The notes beneath the pieces were generated by a model. That model ran no database searches, had not been told where the DNA came from, and saw nothing but the letters and a program-made list of their open reading frames with translations. A stretch of 50,516 nucleotides of DNA. It comes from Defluviitaleaceae bacterium. Its GTDB lineage: Bacteria; Bacillota; Clostridia; Lachnospirales; WQUN01. The stretch covers positions 1 to 50,516 of the forward strand of contig WRAN01000019.1 of NCBI GenBank assembly GCA_009780185.1. Direction: 5' to 3'. The position numbers and the translations under genes were made by a program. Numbering within the stretch: the first letter of the stretch is position 1; each line of letters starts with the position of its first letter. Shown one piece after another: positions 49,101 through 50,516 of this stretch.

Positions 49101-49635
49101 AATACATTGTTTCTACTTCATAAGCCTCACTAGGAGGCTGAAACTCGGAGATTCCATCCCAGTTCATATGTTCAAGTATCGCTTCATTAAGACGCTCTGC
49201 TAGAACACCGTGTACTACTGGTTCTTCTCCGCCGAAATAGTACAGCACAACGATATCTAGATCGTCTTCGCCAAGGGCGGTAATGCCTTGATGACCGGAG
49301 TAATACGCCGATGCTTCATTTAAATAATCTAGCGGGACTTCCCTGACAGTAGTACCGTCCCAGCCGAAATAATATATCATTGCTGTTTCAGGTGGTTCGG
49401 CAAATTCTGGCGATTCGAATGATTCGAATAATGAGTCGAAATCGAAATCATCGTCCCAGTTATCACAAAACTCTAGTATTACATCATCTAATGATGCATC
49501 GGGTTGCACCATAGCAGCCATGGCTGGACTGTTTAATGACACAATCATGACCGCCGCAAGCAACAGGCATACGAGTCTCATTAGCATGTCTTTCACTTTC
49601 TTCTTTTGTATCTTCTCGTGAGTTGTGATTTTCAT
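46105..49635 (-). CDS. Secreted BACON/InlB-repeat zinc metalloprotease (right copy)
   Basis: 1176 residues. A signal peptide (MLMRLVCLLLAAVMIVSL, ending AMA) precedes a longer acidic N-terminal part than in the left copy, with an extra YYFGWDG/YYFGGEE unit. Then come five BACON repeats, four Listeria-Bacteroides repeats and a metzincin-like domain with HELGHAVGLEDH (His1132) and Met-turn SIMH. Asp again occupies the third zinc position, with a His directly after it. The BACON region is closely related to the left copy, the last 250 residues much less. GGGAGG before ATG 49635 sets the start; the longer frame would begin upstream of the promoter. Confidence 0.85.
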   Translation of the reverse strand: MKITTHEKIQKKKVKDMLMRLVCLLLAAVMIVSLNSPAMAAMVQPDASLDDVILEFCDNWDDDFDFDSLFESFESPEFAEPPETAMIYYFGWDGTTVREVPLDYLNEASAYYSGHQGITALGEDDLDIVVLYYFGGEEPVVHGVLAERLNEAILEHMNWDGISEFQPPSEAYEVETMYYFDWDSDEPQVMNIDEFYELVYPSLYMESGNNYNLGNTGITPFNVAATLNLSASSWTSSFNASSTTIQVTSNRQWTINNGNLGWVRVENITPANRTGNGSFRLTTSPNPGTQSRSGTITVTAPGAPTRTISVTQQGHPPSLNLSTSSWSPTSAASSAVVTVNANGTWSISSNQSWLTITNITPSTRTGGGFFTMNAPANPNSSTRSATVSVTVPGVPTRTITVSQAAHQANLAVSSSGWHLQTHHSSQATVNVTSNGNWTVSSNQPSWLTVSRSSGSGNASFVMSASANTGSTARNGTITVSIPGVVTRTIPVSQAAEAGNLSLSLSTWTPSNFADSINVNVFSNRAWNVSSNATSWLTVTPSSGSGNSSFRINATANNGTAARSGTITVSATGTPARTISVTQGAQAATLNLSHSTWSPASTASSQLISVTSNRAWSVSSNATSWLTVSPASGSNNGSFTINATANAGANSRSGTITVTATGAPTRTISVSQAGVQNIIITLMLNGGSGIPTTMSVLSGTLVGVAPWPLPTPDRLGYTFLGWFASPQIGIQSFDEDMLSEGLYNIDFDINDMYEYEASYFESYENNLVEAFSTAIGSFVATANRTLHAHWSRNIVTVTFNLNGGQGNAITRQVQNHRPVGELPSDPTRAGYTFMGWFTQSVGGIRISANTVVSGNTTYWAQWSPILAYTITLNANGGSVNPATVVIPRGAPVGSLPTPTRAGHAFVGWFTDNTWWIQITATTPANSDMTLVARWEAISFTFDSNGGASVTVQPLTPGMPFGQLPTPVRQRESLGRRFVGWFTTRSVGGTQVTANTIVPNHSMNLYARWVSNTDSDRHLNFWYWSNTISLPLLIHHSLDNNMWHTAMDRGRLNWNRSEAPVYFAFNQSSNNIVNAEPRWDSEYLGWLQVGGNRSGRQLVRVEIYLNSRRIFEDFDGFYNDYVTLSELITIVLAHELGHAVGLEDHPPARSIMHPSVAFWGDVFGPTPYDIDSVRMIYD

Positions 49636-49703
49636 CGTTTTCCTCCCTTGTATAGGTAATAAGCTTAAACTTACTGCGTGTCCCTGCCTGTGCACGGCAA
49701 AGC

Positions 49704-49721
49704 CAAAGGAGCACTCCTTTG
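49704..49721 (-). promoter_or_regulatory. Hairpin in leader of right metalloprotease
   Basis: CAAAGGAG-CA-CTCCTTTG is a near-perfect palindrome just downstream of the promoter. It is absent from the left leader. It could fold in the mRNA or bind a regulator. Confidence 0.4.
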
Positions 49722-49734
49722 CTATTTCTTGGAT

Positions 49735-49763
49735 ATCATACCGTATGATTATTTCTAATGCAA
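49735..49763 (-). promoter_or_regulatory. Promoter of right metalloprotease gene
   Basis: On the minus strand TTGCAT (49758-49763), 17 bp and TATGAT (49735-49740), collinear with the left promoter. Confidence 0.65.
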
Positions 49764-49850
49764 CTTTTTTCGTCATTATTTTTCTTTTTTCGATGCGTTA
49801 TGATATATTTTCATTTCCCATTCTATTGCCCAATCATTATGCAACTTGAT

Positions 49851-49885
49851 AAAGCAAAGGGGCGCATTTAGCGCCCCTTGCTTTT
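49851..49885 (-). terminator. Terminator after right abrB
   Basis: GGGGCGC-ATTTA-GCGCCCC extended by AAGCAAA/TTGCTTT on both strands. Stronger than the left copy. Confidence 0.9.
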
Positions 49886-49923
49886 CCTGAGTTTTTTATT
49901 ATTGATTTGCTATTGTGTGCTTT

Positions 49924-50205
49924 TTACTGCGCGATTTCAGCAACAACCCTAACTTCATCTGCATCCTTTATCTCCTGACACGACATACACAAATACCTTT
50001 CCACTGTGCCTTTTCCGCTTACTTCCTCACATGTTATAACGCTGTCGTCATCCGGATTGCTTTCTCCCAGCCGTATGGTTGCTACACCATCCTCATAGCT
50101 GATTACTAGCGTGTCCCCCGTGCTTGCACCCAGCTCTGTCCTTAGCTGCTTTGGGATTAGAATCCTACCCAAATCGTCAATCTTGTGCTTAAGTTCCAGT
50201 TTCAT
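49924..50205 (-). CDS. AbrB/SpoVT-family transcriptional regulator (right copy)
   Basis: 93 residues, differing from the left copy at seven positions (H5L, M41V, M44I, D61E, S86R, T89A, N91I). The DNA-binding core is unchanged apart from residues 5, 41 and 44, so both proteins should see similar sites and may form mixed multimers. The CMSC pair is kept. AAGGAGG and the whole upstream leader match the left copy. It heads the right cassette on the minus strand. Confidence 0.9.
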   Translation of the reverse strand: MKLELKHKIDDLGRILIPKQLRTELGASTGDTLVISYEDGVATIRLGESNPDDDSVITCEEVSGKGTVERYLCMSCQEIKDADEVRVVAEIAQ

Positions 50206-50247
50206 TGTAATGCCTCCTTGTGATTTAGTAGTAAGCTAACGACAAGC

Positions 50248-50301
50248 AAAAAGCGCGAAGGGAGACTCTGTGTATTTACACATCGTCATCGCCTTCGCGC
50301 T
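50248..50301 (-). terminator. Hairpin with T-run ahead of abrB (right)
   Basis: Minus-strand AGCGCGAAGG (50292-50301) pairs with CCTTCGCGCT (50252-50261), followed by TTTTT. The inner loop has one change that extends the GTGT/ACAC stem to GTGTA/TACAC. Confidence 0.65.
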
Positions 50302-50322
50302 CAATAAACTTAAAATCAAATT

Positions 50323-50361
50323 TATGTAGCGTTACATAGATAGTACAGTCGGCTTGCCGAC
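50323..50361. promoter_or_regulatory. Two palindromic sites beyond the right arm
   Basis: TATGTA-GCGT-TACATA (50323-50338) and GTCGGC-TT-GCCGAC (50348-50361) look like operators or small hairpins between the cassette and the next gene. No factor is assigned. Confidence 0.35.
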
Positions 50362-50436
50362 AACACACGCGCATACAACAATACCAGCCACCATCTCTAG
50401 CTTGGAGGGGAAGTCAAGCTTGAAGAGGGGCAGTGA

Positions 50437-50516
50437 ATGTTATATACTTCGTGGGCTGCGGTAGCAGGTGTATACCTGTGTCTGGAGGCGATGTTTCCTC
50501 ATCCCTTCAGGCGCCA
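50437..50516 (+). CDS. Possible partial open reading frame at window edge
   Basis: An ATG preceded by AGAGGGG opens a frame MLYTSWAAVAGVYLCLEAMF and continues to the window end without a stop. Only 26 codons are visible, the content is hydrophobic, and I do not recognise it. It may instead be part of a structured leader: CAGGT-GTAT-ACCTG and GAGG/CCTC hairpins overlap it. Confidence 0.25.
   Translation, partial: MLYTSWAAVAGVYLCLEAMFPHPFRR

Larger units (their letters stand above)
46105..50301 (-). repeat. Right arm of large inverted duplication
   Basis: Mirror of 1-4015. The match ends abruptly at the outer base of the hairpin (50301), where the flanking sequence changes to AT-rich DNA. That gives one exact duplication boundary. 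Confidence 0.85.

Noticed and set aside
49636..49776. N-terminal extension of the right metalloprotease to 49776
   Set aside because: The extension starts upstream of the predicted promoter and lacks a ribosome site; GGGAGG fixes 49635 and matches the left copy.
1..50301. Composite transposon or prophage bounded by inverted repeats
   Set aside because: The arms are ordinary genes without transposase, integrase or terminal short repeats, and the interior contains housekeeping genes.

Overview
The window looks like chromosomal DNA from a Gram-positive anaerobe of the class Clostridia, probably near Lachnospirales. Evidence is the mazG-HU pair, RsgA followed by an RNHCP protein, an HPr-like protein next to glycogen synthase, LplB/LplC-type permeases with a membrane AraC regulator, strong AGGAGG ribosome sites, and secreted proteins built from copper-amine-oxidase-like, BACON and Listeria-Bacteroides repeat domains. 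No rRNA, tRNA, CRISPR array, transposase or phage structural gene was seen. Start codons below are often moved inward to fit ribosome sites.

Layout. (1) 1-5329, + strand: a three-gene cassette of an AbrB-type regulator, a large secreted BACON/InlB-repeat protein ending in a zinc metalloprotease domain, and a lipoprotein. (2) 5553-16497: mostly cell-envelope and housekeeping genes: LCP ligase, MazG, HU, an NYN-domain protein, an amidase, a short minus-strand group (CmpB-like membrane protein, phosphoesterase, 53-residue Cys-rich protein), a probable non-coding RNA with its own promoter and terminator, RsgA, RNHCP protein, an HPr/Crh-like protein and GlgA. (3) 16694-35107: two giant surface proteins (about 3918 and 2050 residues) built from repeated Listeria-Bacteroides domains, sharing an NPQTS motif, a terminal membrane helix and a conserved cytoplasmic tail. 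(4) 35259-44514: a membrane MutS-like ATPase, two tandem sugar-type binding lipoproteins, two permeases and a divergent membrane AraC regulator. (5) 44733-50301, - strand: a second copy of the three-gene cassette in the same gene order, so the window is bracketed by a large inverted repeat.

The most unusual point is this bracketing. The two cassettes have kept gene order, promoter and leader. The AbrB leader differs at only about 2 of 96 positions, the abrB genes at about 23 of 282, and the proteases much more; the third genes share only an N-terminal domain and carry different C-terminal domains. Together with the two giant repeat proteins, this suggests an accessory cell-surface region evolving by duplication, gene conversion and domain exchange, possibly able to invert. 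The other strong candidates for something undescribed are an RNA of about 230 nt before rsgA and a branched leader before the second giant gene.
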